A stretch of DNA of 18,517 nucleotides. Source: Campylobacteraceae bacterium. GTDB lineage: Bacteria > Campylobacterota > Campylobacteria > Campylobacterales > Campylobacteraceae. The stretch lies in assembly GCA_031259875.1 (NCBI GenBank), contig JAIRKW010000158.1, positions 1-18,517 of the forward strand, read 5' to 3'. The notes under the pieces were generated by a model. The model was not told the DNA's origin. It worked only from the letters and a program-made list of their open reading frames with translations, and searched no databases. Both the position numbers and the translations under genes were made by a program. Positions within the stretch are counted from its first letter, which is position 1, and each line of letters opens with the position of its first letter. Below, piece by piece: positions 6,839 through 14,470 of this stretch.

Positions 6839-8074
6839 TTGTTCGCAAATAGACTTTTTTTTGATATATCAGATACGCAAAAAATCGAAGAGCTTCGTAA
6901 TAAAATATTCACAGAGTATGATTCAAATCAAGTCGGTTATTACAGTCTGCCAATTGAAAATGAAAATTTGCTTTCCGATATAAACATATGGGGCCGCAAG
7001 ATACAAAATATACAAAATATTGTTGTTATTGGTGTTGGCGGCAGTTCTTTAGGAACAAAAGCTTTGTATTCCATGCTTTATCACGAAAAAAAAGCAGATA
7101 CGCCCAATCTTTATTTTTTGGAAAATATTGACCCTATCACTATCAAAAAAACGCTTCAACGCATAAAACTTGAAGAGAGCCTTTTTTTTCTTGTATCAAA
7201 ATCCGGAACTACACTCGATACTATTTCTATCGCTAAAATTGTTATGGTGCATTTTGAGATTTTCCCGAACAATAAATGTTTTGGCAAGTACTTTGCCGTT
7301 ATCACAGACGAGGGTTCCGCTCTCAATAAATTTGCAAATGAGTACGGATTGAAAAGCTTTTTAGTGCCAAAAAATGTCGGCGGGCGGTTTTCTGTATTAA
7401 GTGCGGTGGGTATTGTGCCTTTAACGCTTTGCGGTATAGATACGACAAAACTTTTACGAGGTGCAGCAGAGTGTAAAAATGAGTTTTTCACACAAAAATC
7501 AACCACACTTTTGAAAAAAGCTATAGCTTACACCATAAAAGGCGGACAAAATATCAATGTATTATTTTCATATTCCGATATATTTCGTGAGTTTAATGCG
7601 TGGTATGTGCAGTTATGGGCTGAATCTCTCGGTAAAAAAAAGGGCAGTAAATGTGTAGGTTTAACTCCTGTTGGGCTTATAGGCGCAATAGATCAGCACT
7701 CATTTTTACAACTCATAGTAGAAGGACCCAAAGATAAAAGCGTAACGTTTATAAGGGTAGAAAATATGTCAGACGATATGCTGATTCCAGATATTTCGCT
7801 AAAATATATAGAAAAAGCCGATATCAAAAAAGGTATCAGTGCGGCTGCACTTTTGAATGAACAAGCGCTCGCCACAATGAAGAGTATTATAAATGAGGGT
7901 GTTATTACCGACGAGATAGCAATAGAAAGAGCCGACGCTTTTCACGCAGGCTATCTTATCTACTATTTTGAACTTTTAACCTCTTTATGCGGGTTGCTGC
8001 TCGAAGTTGATACATACAGCCAGCCCGGCGTTGAGATAGGTAAAAAGATACTATTGGATAAATTGGGCAAATAA
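6839..8074 (+). CDS. pgi: Glucose-6-phosphate isomerase
   Basis: A 411-residue cytoplasmic isomerase interconverting glucose 6-phosphate and fructose 6-phosphate. Sugar-isomerase domains carry GVGGSSLG (65-72), the phosphate-binding SKSGTT (120-125), VGGRF (180-184), the catalytic-base region WAESLGKKKG with Glu262, a conserved His287 in DQHSF, and QPGVE (395-399). The length fits the short form found in this phylum. The start is TTG at 6839, behind GAGG with a 4-base gap. In an autotroph-like setting it probably works towards gluconeogenesis and cell-wall sugars, which is inference. Three homopolymer tracts (A8 at 7086, T8 at 7182, A8 at 7634) and a tandem ATACAAAAT pair (7001-7018) lie inside it. 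Confidence 0.96.
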   Translation: MFANRLFFDISDTQKIEELRNKIFTEYDSNQVGYYSLPIENENLLSDINIWGRKIQNIQNIVVIGVGGSSLGTKALYSMLYHEKKADTPNLYFLENIDPITIKKTLQRIKLEESLFFLVSKSGTTLDTISIAKIVMVHFEIFPNNKCFGKYFAVITDEGSALNKFANEYGLKSFLVPKNVGGRFSVLSAVGIVPLTLCGIDTTKLLRGAAECKNEFFTQKSTTLLKKAIAYTIKGGQNINVLFSYSDIFREFNAWYVQLWAESLGKKKGSKCVGLTPVGLIGAIDQHSFLQLIVEGPKDKSVTFIRVENMSDDMLIPDISLKYIEKADIKKGISAAALLNEQALATMKSIINEGVITDEIAIERADAFHAGYLIYYFELLTSLCGLLLEVDTYSQPGVEIGKKILLDKLGK

Positions 8075-8079
8075 ATTGC

Positions 8080-8640
8080 TTACTTTAAAATTTTCGGAAG
8101 CGTTATGCCTGTTTGCCCCTGATATTTGCCTGCTTTGTCTTTGTAGGTAATTTCACACGGAGTATCGCCTTCAAAAAAGAGCACTTGAGCGATACCCTCA
8201 TTGGCATAAATTTTAGCCGGAAGAGGTGTGGTATTTGAAATCTCTATCGTAATATGCCCTTCAAATTCCGGCTCAAAAGGCGTTACATTTACTATAATGC
8301 CGCATCTTGCATAGGTGCTTTTGCCAAGACATATGGCGAGAACATTTTTTGGTATTCTAAAATATTCGACGGTTCTGGCAAGAGCAAAGGAGTTCGGCGG
8401 AACAATACATATATCGCCCACAAAATCAACAATATTTCTATCCTCAAAATTTTTAGGATCAACAACTGTGGAGTTCACATTGGTAAATATCTTAAATTCT
8501 CTGCCTACTCTTATATCATAGCCGTAGCTGCTTACGCCGTAACTTACGACTTTTGAGCCGATTTGCCCGCTCTCGAACGGCTCTATCATCTTCTCTTTCA
8601 AAGACTTTTCTCTTATCCAACTATCTGCTTTCAGTCCCAT
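8080..8640 (-). CDS. dcd: dCTP deaminase
   Basis: A 186-residue homotrimeric enzyme that deaminates dCTP to dUTP, feeding dTMP synthesis. Family motifs are SSYGYDIRVG (37-46), PPNSFALART (81-90), GKSTYARCGI with Ser108 and Arg112 (106-115), the catalytic Glu133 in HITIEI, and GKYQGQTGIT near the C-terminus. The ATG at 8640 is preceded by AAGGAT and gives exactly the usual family length. An in-frame ATG at 8691 would run through its own promoter and is rejected. It converges with pgi, five bases between stop codons, and diverges from accB. Confidence 0.96.
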   Translation of the reverse strand: MGLKADSWIREKSLKEKMIEPFESGQIGSKVVSYGVSSYGYDIRVGREFKIFTNVNSTVVDPKNFEDRNIVDFVGDICIVPPNSFALARTVEYFRIPKNVLAICLGKSTYARCGIIVNVTPFEPEFEGHITIEISNTTPLPAKIYANEGIAQVLFFEGDTPCEITYKDKAGKYQGQTGITLPKILK

Positions 8641-8660
8641 ATTTATCCTTAAGAACAAGT

Positions 8661-8666
8661 TATAAT
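8661..8666 (+). promoter_or_regulatory. Candidate -10 box for accB-accC
   Basis: A perfect TATAAT within GTTATAAT (8659-8666), the left arm of a mirror-image pair with the dcd -10 box. The expected transcript start near 8673 gives a leader of about 64 bases containing AGGAG at 8724-8728. Confidence 0.55.
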
Positions 8667-8676
8667 GAAGTGTGCT

Positions 8677-8682
8677 ATTATA
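8677..8682 (-). promoter_or_regulatory. Candidate -10 box for dcd
   Basis: TATAAT on the minus strand, within ATTATAAC (8677-8684), the right arm of the inverted repeat shared with the accB promoter. The expected transcript start near 8670 gives a leader of about 30 bases with AAGGAT before the ATG at 8640. Confidence 0.55.
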
Positions 8683-8736
8683 ACACATCATTATCGCGCA
8701 TTGCTTTCTGCGGTAAAAATAACAGGAGATAAAGGT

Positions 8737-9201
8737 ATGAATAAACAGGACTTAAATATTAAAGAGTTGATACGTATCTTTGATAAGAGCAGTATGACAA
8801 AACTCAAAATAACAGAAGGTGATTTTTGTATAGATATGCGAAAAGAGACCTCTTTGCAGCCGTTTACGGGCGAAAGTATACAATCTGTTACGGTAGTTCC
8901 TCAAGCGGCAGCTATCCAGTCAAAATCAAAAGAGGAGAGTGCAGAGCCGCCTAAAAGCTCTCTTCCTACTTTTAAATCCCCGATGGTAGGCACATTCTAT
9001 AAAGCTCCATCCCCAGGAGCAGAGTCGTTTGTTAAAATCGGAAGCGTTGTAAAAAAAGGACAGCCTATAGCTATCGTAGAAGCTATGAAAATTATGAATG
9101 AGATAGATGCTGAGTTTGATTGCAGAATAGTAGATATTTTAGTTGAGGACGGACAGCCTGTCGAATTTGATATGCCGCTGTTTAGCGTGGAGAAGCTATA
9201 A
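8737..9201 (+). CDS. accB: Biotin carboxyl carrier protein of acetyl-CoA carboxylase
   Basis: A 154-residue carrier that is biotinylated and shuttles carboxyl between biotin carboxylase and carboxyltransferase for malonyl-CoA synthesis. The C-terminal biotinyl domain (about 78-154) holds EAMKIMNEI with the biotin lysine at Lys118. A Pro/Ser/Lys/Glu-rich linker spans about 50-77, and the N-terminal helix region 1-35 fits dimer or AccC contact. The ATG at 8737 follows AGGAG with an eight-base gap. An in-frame ATG at 8665 overlaps the -10 box and is rejected. The stop overlaps the accC start by one base (TAATG). accA and accD are not in the window, as is common. Confidence 0.96.
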   Translation: MNKQDLNIKELIRIFDKSSMTKLKITEGDFCIDMRKETSLQPFTGESIQSVTVVPQAAAIQSKSKEESAEPPKSSLPTFKSPMVGTFYKAPSPGAESFVKIGSVVKKGQPIAIVEAMKIMNEIDAEFDCRIVDILVEDGQPVEFDMPLFSVEKL

Positions 9202-10535
9202 TGAGCACAATCAAAAGGATACTGATTGCCAATCGCGGCGAAATTGCCCTTAGGGCTATACGAACGATAAAGGAGATGGGTAAACAAGCTATTGCAGTTT
9301 ATTCTACGGCAGATAAAGACGCACTTTATTTACAGCTTGCCGATGCATCCATTTGCATAGGAGGTGAAAAATCTTCACAAAGCTATCTTAGTATTCCGTC
9401 AATTATTTCAGCAGCCGAAATCAGTGAGTGTGACGCTATATTTCCAGGTTACGGTTTTCTTAGTGAAAATCAAAATTTTGTGGAAATTTGTGAACATCAT
9501 AAGATAAAATTTATAGGTCCCAGCGCGGATGCTATGATAATGATGAGTGATAAGTCAAAAGCCAAGGACGTTATGAAAAAAGCGGGTGTTCCTGTAATTC
9601 CCGGCAGTGACGGAGCGCTTATTGATTTACATGACGCATACAAAAATGCAGACGAGATAGGTTACCCTGTCATCATTAAAGCAGCTGCCGGCGGCGGCGG
9701 GCGCGGTATGAGAGTGGTTGAGCGCAAAGAGGATTTGGAAAAACTTTATCTTGCGGCTGAGAGCGAAGCAATAACAGCATTTGGCGATGGCACTTTATAT
9801 ATGGAGAAGTTTATTAAAAAACCGCGCCACATAGAAGTACAGGTAATGGGCGATAAATATAGAAATGCTATCCATATTGGAGAACGCGACTGCTCTATGC
9901 AAAGAAGGCATCAAAAGCTTATAGAAGAGTCACCGGCAATTTTATTAGACGAAGATACAAGAAAAAGGTTACATGATACCGCTATACGCGCTACGCAGGC
10001 TATTGGTTATGAAGGTGCGGGAACATTTGAATTTTTAGTAGATGAAAATAAAAATTTCTATTTTATGGAGATGAATACAAGGCTTCAGGTAGAGCACTGC
10101 GTGAGTGAAATGGTAAGCGGGCTTGATATAATCGAATGGATGATAAGAGTAGCTGAAGGCGAAAAACTTCCGTCTCAAGAAAGTATCAAACTGCAAGGAC
10201 ACTCTATAGAATGCAGAATAACTGCCGAAGACCCTGTAAGATTTATACCAAGTCCAGGCAAAATCAGCAAATATATAACTCCAGGCGGCAGAAATGTGAG
10301 AATGGATTCGCACGCTTATCAAGGTTATGTTGTGCCGTCTTACTATGACTCCATGATAGGTAAGCTTATCGTATGGGGTGAAGACAGAACGCGCGCTATA
10401 GCAAAAATGAAGCAAGCATTAAGCGAACTTACGATTGAGGGTATCAGCTGCACTAAAACGTTTCATCAAAAAATGATGGAAAATCAAGACTTTATAGACA
10501 ATAACTACGATACAAATTATCTGTCAAATCATTAA
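9201..10535 (+). CDS. accC: Biotin carboxylase subunit of acetyl-CoA carboxylase
   Basis: A 444-residue ATP-grasp enzyme that carboxylates the biotin on AccB using ATP and bicarbonate. Visible motifs are ANRGEIALR (10-18), the glycine-rich ATP loop GGGGRGMR (164-171), HIEVQVMGD (210-218), the RDCSMQRRHQK segment (229-239), and the metal/active-site EMNTRLQVEH (290-299). Length is normal for AccC. After VEH there is Cys300 where many homologues have Pro, probably neutral. Its start is coupled to accB by TAATG. It ends 5 bases before the GC-rich stem of the terminator that serves the converging chaperone gene, and has no terminator of its own with a T-run on the plus strand. Confidence 0.97.
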   Translation: MSTIKRILIANRGEIALRAIRTIKEMGKQAIAVYSTADKDALYLQLADASICIGGEKSSQSYLSIPSIISAAEISECDAIFPGYGFLSENQNFVEICEHHKIKFIGPSADAMIMMSDKSKAKDVMKKAGVPVIPGSDGALIDLHDAYKNADEIGYPVIIKAAAGGGGRGMRVVERKEDLEKLYLAAESEAITAFGDGTLYMEKFIKKPRHIEVQVMGDKYRNAIHIGERDCSMQRRHQKLIEESPAILLDEDTRKRLHDTAIRATQAIGYEGAGTFEFLVDENKNFYFMEMNTRLQVEHCVSEMVSGLDIIEWMIRVAEGEKLPSQESIKLQGHSIECRITAEDPVRFIPSPGKISKYITPGGRNVRMDSHAYQGYVVPSYYDSMIGKLIVWGEDRTRAIAKMKQALSELTIEGISCTKTFHQKMMENQDFIDNNYDTNYLSNH

Positions 10536-10560
10536 AAAACAGGCGCGCTTATGCGCGCCT
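10534..10560 (-). terminator. Intrinsic terminator of the SurA-like gene
   Basis: AGGCGCGC (10541-10548) and GCGCGCCT (10553-10560) form a perfect 8-bp stem with a TTAT loop. Read on the minus strand the stem is followed by GTTTTTT, so it terminates the minus-strand gene, seven bases after that gene's stop. On the plus strand the A-run precedes the stem and no T-run follows, so it would act poorly for accC. Confidence 0.85.
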
Positions 10561-10567
10561 CATGAAC

Positions 10568-11536
10568 TTAAGGCAATCTTATTATCGTAATGCTTGCTCT
10601 TGCCTTTACGGTTTCAAAATACTCTTTTATAATTGTACTTTCTTGAGTGGATGAGAGTTTTGTCAAGATAGCGTTTTTTGTCTGTTCAAACGGGATAACG
10701 CTTTTGCCGTTTTTGGAGACTACTATGTATGTTGCAAATCCGTCATCTGCCGGTACAATAGGCGTGCGTTCTCCTACTTCTAATTTCGACAGTAAAGCAA
10801 CTATTTTCGGGTCTTCGTCTATGCTTAAAATCTGTACGTAAGAGCGCGTTACGTTTTGTTCTTTAGTGCTGCTGTAAAGGCTTGCATTGTTTGTTAAATT
10901 ATCCGTTTGATTATCACTGACTTGTGTGCTGTCTGCTGTTTTGTTATCTTCGGCTTCGATGATTAGATTATCGGTTTGTGCTTCGTCTGTTTTTTTGTCA
11001 TCATAAAAGACAGCTGCGATATCATCCGCATTTGCTCCTTCTATTTTTATAACATCAAAACTCTCAAATCTTGTAAACTCTATTGGATTGTTATTATAAT
11101 AAACAAGCAATTTATCTTCGTCTATATTCTCATATTTACTGCTTAGAATGTACTGGTAGAGTTTATCACGCTGTAGTTTTTGCTTTAATTCAGACCTGTA
11201 AGTATCCGCTGGAATACCCTCTCTTAAAAGTGCACTGTAAAAATTTTGAACACTCATATTATTTTTAGTTGCTATCGCCTCTATCTGCTGATTTAATACA
11301 AAATCGTCCACTTGTATATTCATCTGCTTTATCTGTGACAACTCCAATTTTTCCATTATTAAAGCTTCTAAAGCTTCTCTTGTCGGGATATTAAACTGCT
11401 TTGAGAGTCTGTATATCTCATACATAGTTATAGGTTCATTATCTACAACAACTGATACCGCGTCTACTAAAGCCGCATTTGCGCCAACACTTAGGAAAAG
11501 TCCGCAAAGAGCCGATAGAAAACTTTTTTTGAGCAT
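10568..11536 (-). CDS. SurA-like periplasmic chaperone / peptidyl-prolyl isomerase
   Basis: A 322-residue exported protein. Residues 1-21 form a signal peptide (KK, hydrophobic core, cleavage after ANA). Residues 22-140 form a SurA-type N-terminal chaperone domain of helices, starting VDAVSVVVDNEPITMYEI. The parvulin-like part lies at about 150-275 (FESFDVIKI and later RSYVQILSI, VGERTPIVPADDGFATYIV), with a C-terminal helix. It should assist folding of outer-membrane proteins. Position beside accC and gltX suggests orthology with C. jejuni Cj1289. An acidic, Asn/Thr/Asp-rich stretch at about 180-228 interrupts the parvulin part and looks like an insertion. A GTG directly precedes the chosen ATG (11539); either could serve AAAGGA. 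Confidence 0.85.
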   Translation of the reverse strand: MLKKSFLSALCGLFLSVGANAALVDAVSVVVDNEPITMYEIYRLSKQFNIPTREALEALIMEKLELSQIKQMNIQVDDFVLNQQIEAIATKNNMSVQNFYSALLREGIPADTYRSELKQKLQRDKLYQYILSSKYENIDEDKLLVYYNNNPIEFTRFESFDVIKIEGANADDIAAVFYDDKKTDEAQTDNLIIEAEDNKTADSTQVSDNQTDNLTNNASLYSSTKEQNVTRSYVQILSIDEDPKIVALLSKLEVGERTPIVPADDGFATYIVVSKNGKSVIPFEQTKNAILTKLSSTQESTIIKEYFETVKARASITIIRLP

Positions 11537-11567
11537 CACTATAATCCTTTATTAAGTAAAAATCAAT

Positions 11568-11573
11568 ATAATA
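11568..11573 (-). promoter_or_regulatory. Candidate -10 box for the SurA-like gene
   Basis: TATTAT on the minus strand, about 31 bases upstream of the start. The leader would contain AAAGGA next to the start codon. Confidence 0.4.
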
Positions 11574-11621
11574 CCGCACTTAAAAATTGCAATATTAGCA
11601 TTTTTTTAGTAATCAATCAAA

Positions 11622-11627
11622 TAGAAT
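11622..11627 (+). promoter_or_regulatory. Candidate -10 box for gltX
   Basis: TAGAAT, 43 bases before the gltX ATG, with a T7 tract about 15 bases upstream (11601-11607). Other AT-rich hexamers nearby make this tentative. Confidence 0.35.
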
Positions 11628-11670
11628 GAAAAATAATCGTGATATTTGTTGATAAATAATAGGACTTCTT

Positions 11671-13065
11671 ATGATTATTACAAGATTTGCCCCCTCTCCG
11701 ACGGGATACTTGCATATCGGAGGACTTAGAACAGCGCTTTACAGTTACCTTTGGGCAAAGCGAAACGGCGGAAAGTTTTTGCTTCGCATTGAAGATACCG
11801 ACCTTAAAAGAAACTCGCTCGAAGCGGCACAAGCCATAGAAGAGGCTTTCAAATGGACGGGGCTTTCGTATGATGGAGAGATAATTTATCAATCTCAAAG
11901 ATTTGATTTGTATAAAGAGTATGTTCGAAAACTTTTAGAAGAGAAAAAAGCTTATTACTGCTATATGAGCAAAGAAGAGTTAGACGCTTTGCGCGAAGAG
12001 CAGACAGCCAAAAAAGAGCGTCCGCGCTATAACGGTAAATATAGAGATTTTGAAGGAGAGCCGCCTTTGGGCATAGAGCCCGTAGTGCGTATAAAAGCTC
12101 CTTTAAGCGGTGAAATAGCATTTGAAGACGGCGTAAAAGGGCGCATTAGTTTTAAAGCTGAAGATATTTTAGATGATTTTATAATAGCTAGAAGTGACGG
12201 CACGCCTACATATAATTTTACAGTCGTAATTGATGATGCACTTATGGGTATAACAGATGTTATAAGAGGAGATGACCATCTCTCAAACACTCCAAAGCAG
12301 ATAGTTCTTTATGAAGCTTTAGGTTTTAGAATACCAAAGTTTTTTCATGTACCGATGATAAATAATCCGCAAGGTAAAAAACTCTCAAAAAGAGACGGTG
12401 CGACTGATGTGATGGAGTATAAAAATATGGGCTATCTAAGCGAGGCGCTTTTGAATTTTTTGGTGCGTCTTGGCTGGAGTCACGGAGATCAGGAGATATT
12501 TTCGCTAAAAGAGATGATAGAACTTTTTAATCCGAACAATATAAACGCTTCTGCTTCATCTTATAATCAACAAAAACTTGAGTGGCTTAACGCCTGCTAT
12601 ATTAAAAACGCTCCTTCGCAGAGACTTTGGAATGAGGCTTTGAATTTCGGGCTCGATATGAGGGATGATAAAAATGCTGAATTTTTAGCAGATATGCTAA
12701 GAGAGCGCGCAAAGACAATAATTCAATTTGTACAGATGGCAAAAGCTATAATAGATGAGCCTCTCTCATATGACGAACATGCTGTAAAAAAGTTTGTAAC
12801 GGCTTTGGGTGTGACACATTTGAAAAATTATGCTGCGTTTTTAAAAGAGTATGACGGCGGGTTTGAGAATGTGACAAATGAGTTTTTGGAAAAGAATGCT
12901 CTTAAATTAAAAGACATTGCCCAACTTATCCGCATAGCGCTTACGGGTTCATCTGTCAGTCCGTCTATATTCGAAGTTATGGACGTTATAGGATTAAAAA
13001 CTGTTTTATCGCGACTTGATAAATTTATAGACTTCATAGAAAAGAAAGGTATTGAAAATGAGTAA
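11671..13065 (+). CDS. gltX: Glutamyl-tRNA synthetase (probably GltX2 type)
   Basis: A 464-residue class I synthetase charging glutamate onto tRNA. The HIGH-type motif is HIGG (15-18) within APSPTGYLHIGG, and the KMSKS-type motif is KLSKR (237-241). The glutamate-recognition region RIEDTD (39-44) and YNFTVVIDD (181-189) are intact, and the C-terminal half is the all-helical anticodon-binding region. Campylobacterota usually carry two GltX paralogues, one of which charges tRNA-Gln for later amidation by GatCAB. Neighbourhood (malic enzyme, SurA-like, accC) matches C. jejuni gltX2, so this may be the tRNA-Gln enzyme; that is inference. The ATG at 11671 follows AGGA by six bases. It overlaps the next gene by 8 bp. 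Confidence 0.95.
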   Translation: MIITRFAPSPTGYLHIGGLRTALYSYLWAKRNGGKFLLRIEDTDLKRNSLEAAQAIEEAFKWTGLSYDGEIIYQSQRFDLYKEYVRKLLEEKKAYYCYMSKEELDALREEQTAKKERPRYNGKYRDFEGEPPLGIEPVVRIKAPLSGEIAFEDGVKGRISFKAEDILDDFIIARSDGTPTYNFTVVIDDALMGITDVIRGDDHLSNTPKQIVLYEALGFRIPKFFHVPMINNPQGKKLSKRDGATDVMEYKNMGYLSEALLNFLVRLGWSHGDQEIFSLKEMIELFNPNNINASASSYNQQKLEWLNACYIKNAPSQRLWNEALNFGLDMRDDKNAEFLADMLRERAKTIIQFVQMAKAIIDEPLSYDEHAVKKFVTALGVTHLKNYAAFLKEYDGGFENVTNEFLEKNALKLKDIAQLIRIALTGSSVSPSIFEVMDVIGLKTVLSRLDKFIDFIEKKGIENE

Positions 13066-14314
13066 AATAACGGAACAAGAGGTTTTGGACTACCATATAG
13101 GTGGAAAAATAGGGGTTAATATTAAATCTCAATGTGAAAGCTCAAGAGATTTGAGCATGGCTTATACACCAGGCGTTGCCATTCCTTGTCTTGAGATAGA
13201 AAAAGATAATGATTTAGCTTATGCATATACCAATAAGTCAAATTTGGTTGCAGTTATTACAAACTCCACGGCTATTTTAGGACTTGGCAAAATAAGTCCT
13301 GTAGCAGGAAAACCTGTTATGGAAGGCAAAGCGGTTTTATTTAAAAAATTTGCAGATATAGACTCTTTTGATATTGAGATAGATGCTCACGATATAGACT
13401 CATTTGTGGAGATTGTCCGCGCTATTTCACCGACATTCGGCGGTATAAACTTAGAAGATATAAAAGCTCCTGAATGTTTTGAAATAGAGACTAAGCTGCA
13501 AAATGCGGTAGATATCCCTATTATGCATGATGACCAGCATGGAACGGCGATTATAACAAGTGCCGGACTTATAAACGCACTTGAGATTAGCGGTAAAAAT
13601 ATTGCCGATATGAAAATAGTAGTTTTAGGGGCGGGTGCGGCAGGCACGGCATGCGCTAAAATGTATAAAGCCTTAGGCGCAAAAAATATAGTTATGGTAG
13701 ATTCAAAAGGTGTAATATATAAAGGCAGAGAAGAGTTTAATGCATATAAAGGTTGTTTTGCCATAGATACAAAAGATAGAACTATCGCAGACGCTATGAA
13801 GGGCGCCGATATGTTTTTGGGGCTTTCACGCGCTAAGCTGCTTACGCAGGATATGGTCAAGTCAATGAATAAAAATCCAATCATTTTCGCACTTGCAAAT
13901 CCAACGCCGGAAATCCTTCCGGAAGAGGTAGCGGAAGTTAGAGACGATGCTATTATGGGAACGGGCAGAAGCGATTATCCAAATCAAGTAAATAATGTTC
14001 TTGGATTTCCGTTTATCTTCAGAGGAGCATTAGACGTTCGCGCTAAAAAAATAACTGAAAATATGAAAATGGCGGCAGCTATGGCTTTGGCAAAGCTTGC
14101 AAAAGAGCCTGTGCCAAGTTACATAAAAGACGCTTACAATGGTAAAGAGTTTTCATTCGGCAAAGACTATGTGATACCAAAACCATTTGACAAAAGAGTT
14201 CTTGTCAGCGTTGCATCGGCAGTAGCAAAAGCAGCTGTTGATGAGGGTGCGGCAAGAGTTAAAGATTTTGATATAGATGCTTATATAAAGAGCTTGGAAG
14301 AGAAGATTAAATAA
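13058..14314 (+). CDS. NAD(P)-dependent malic enzyme
   Basis: A 418-residue enzyme for oxidative decarboxylation of malate to pyruvate with NAD(P) and a divalent metal. It is the short bacterial form without a phosphotransacetylase domain. Motifs are AYTPGVA with Tyr36, KPVMEGKAVLFKKFADID with the catalytic Lys91, the metal ligands in NLEDIKAPEC (131-140), MHDDQHGTA (156-164), and the dinucleotide fold GAGAAG (191-196). The ATG at 13058 is preceded by AAAGG with a suitable gap and overlaps the end of gltX. An in-frame TTG at 13052 is less likely. It resembles the gene annotated mez in C. jejuni beside gltX2. Cofactor preference cannot be read reliably from the sequence. Confidence 0.94.
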   Translation: MSKITEQEVLDYHIGGKIGVNIKSQCESSRDLSMAYTPGVAIPCLEIEKDNDLAYAYTNKSNLVAVITNSTAILGLGKISPVAGKPVMEGKAVLFKKFADIDSFDIEIDAHDIDSFVEIVRAISPTFGGINLEDIKAPECFEIETKLQNAVDIPIMHDDQHGTAIITSAGLINALEISGKNIADMKIVVLGAGAAGTACAKMYKALGAKNIVMVDSKGVIYKGREEFNAYKGCFAIDTKDRTIADAMKGADMFLGLSRAKLLTQDMVKSMNKNPIIFALANPTPEILPEEVAEVRDDAIMGTGRSDYPNQVNNVLGFPFIFRGALDVRAKKITENMKMAAAMALAKLAKEPVPSYIKDAYNGKEFSFGKDYVIPKPFDKRVLVSVASAVAKAAVDEGAARVKDFDIDAYIKSLEEKIK

Positions 14315-14350
14315 CGCGGCTAGTTAAAATAAAAAACACATACAAGGTTT

Positions 14351-14423
14351 ATGGCTTTTGTTGTTTATATATCGAATTTGACTTTAATGAAACGTCAAAA
14401 ACGGTATTTTGGACAAAAGCCAT
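14351..14423. repeat. Intergenic inverted repeat between malic enzyme and mqnA
   Basis: ATGGCTTTTGT (14351-14361) and ACAAAAGCCAT (14413-14423) are perfect inverted copies, 11 bp each, 51 bases apart. After one mismatch two further pairs extend the stem. The loop contains a second stem, TTTGAC (14377-14382) with GTCAAA (14394-14399). It occupies most of the 156-bp gap between two converging genes and could act as a two-way transcription end or a small structured RNA. There is no clean T-run on either side. Confidence 0.5.
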
Positions 14424-14470
14424 TAATCTTTATCTTTCTTGATAAAATTATGAGAGCTTAAAATATGGTT

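Noticed and set aside
8641..8691. N-terminal extension of dcd to an ATG at 8691
   Set aside because: It would cover the dcd -10 box and give a protein longer than the family; the ATG at 8640 has a good AAGGAT.
8665..8736. N-terminal extension of accB to an ATG at 8665
   Set aside because: It begins at the accB -10 box itself; AGGAG at 8724-8728 points to the ATG at 8737.
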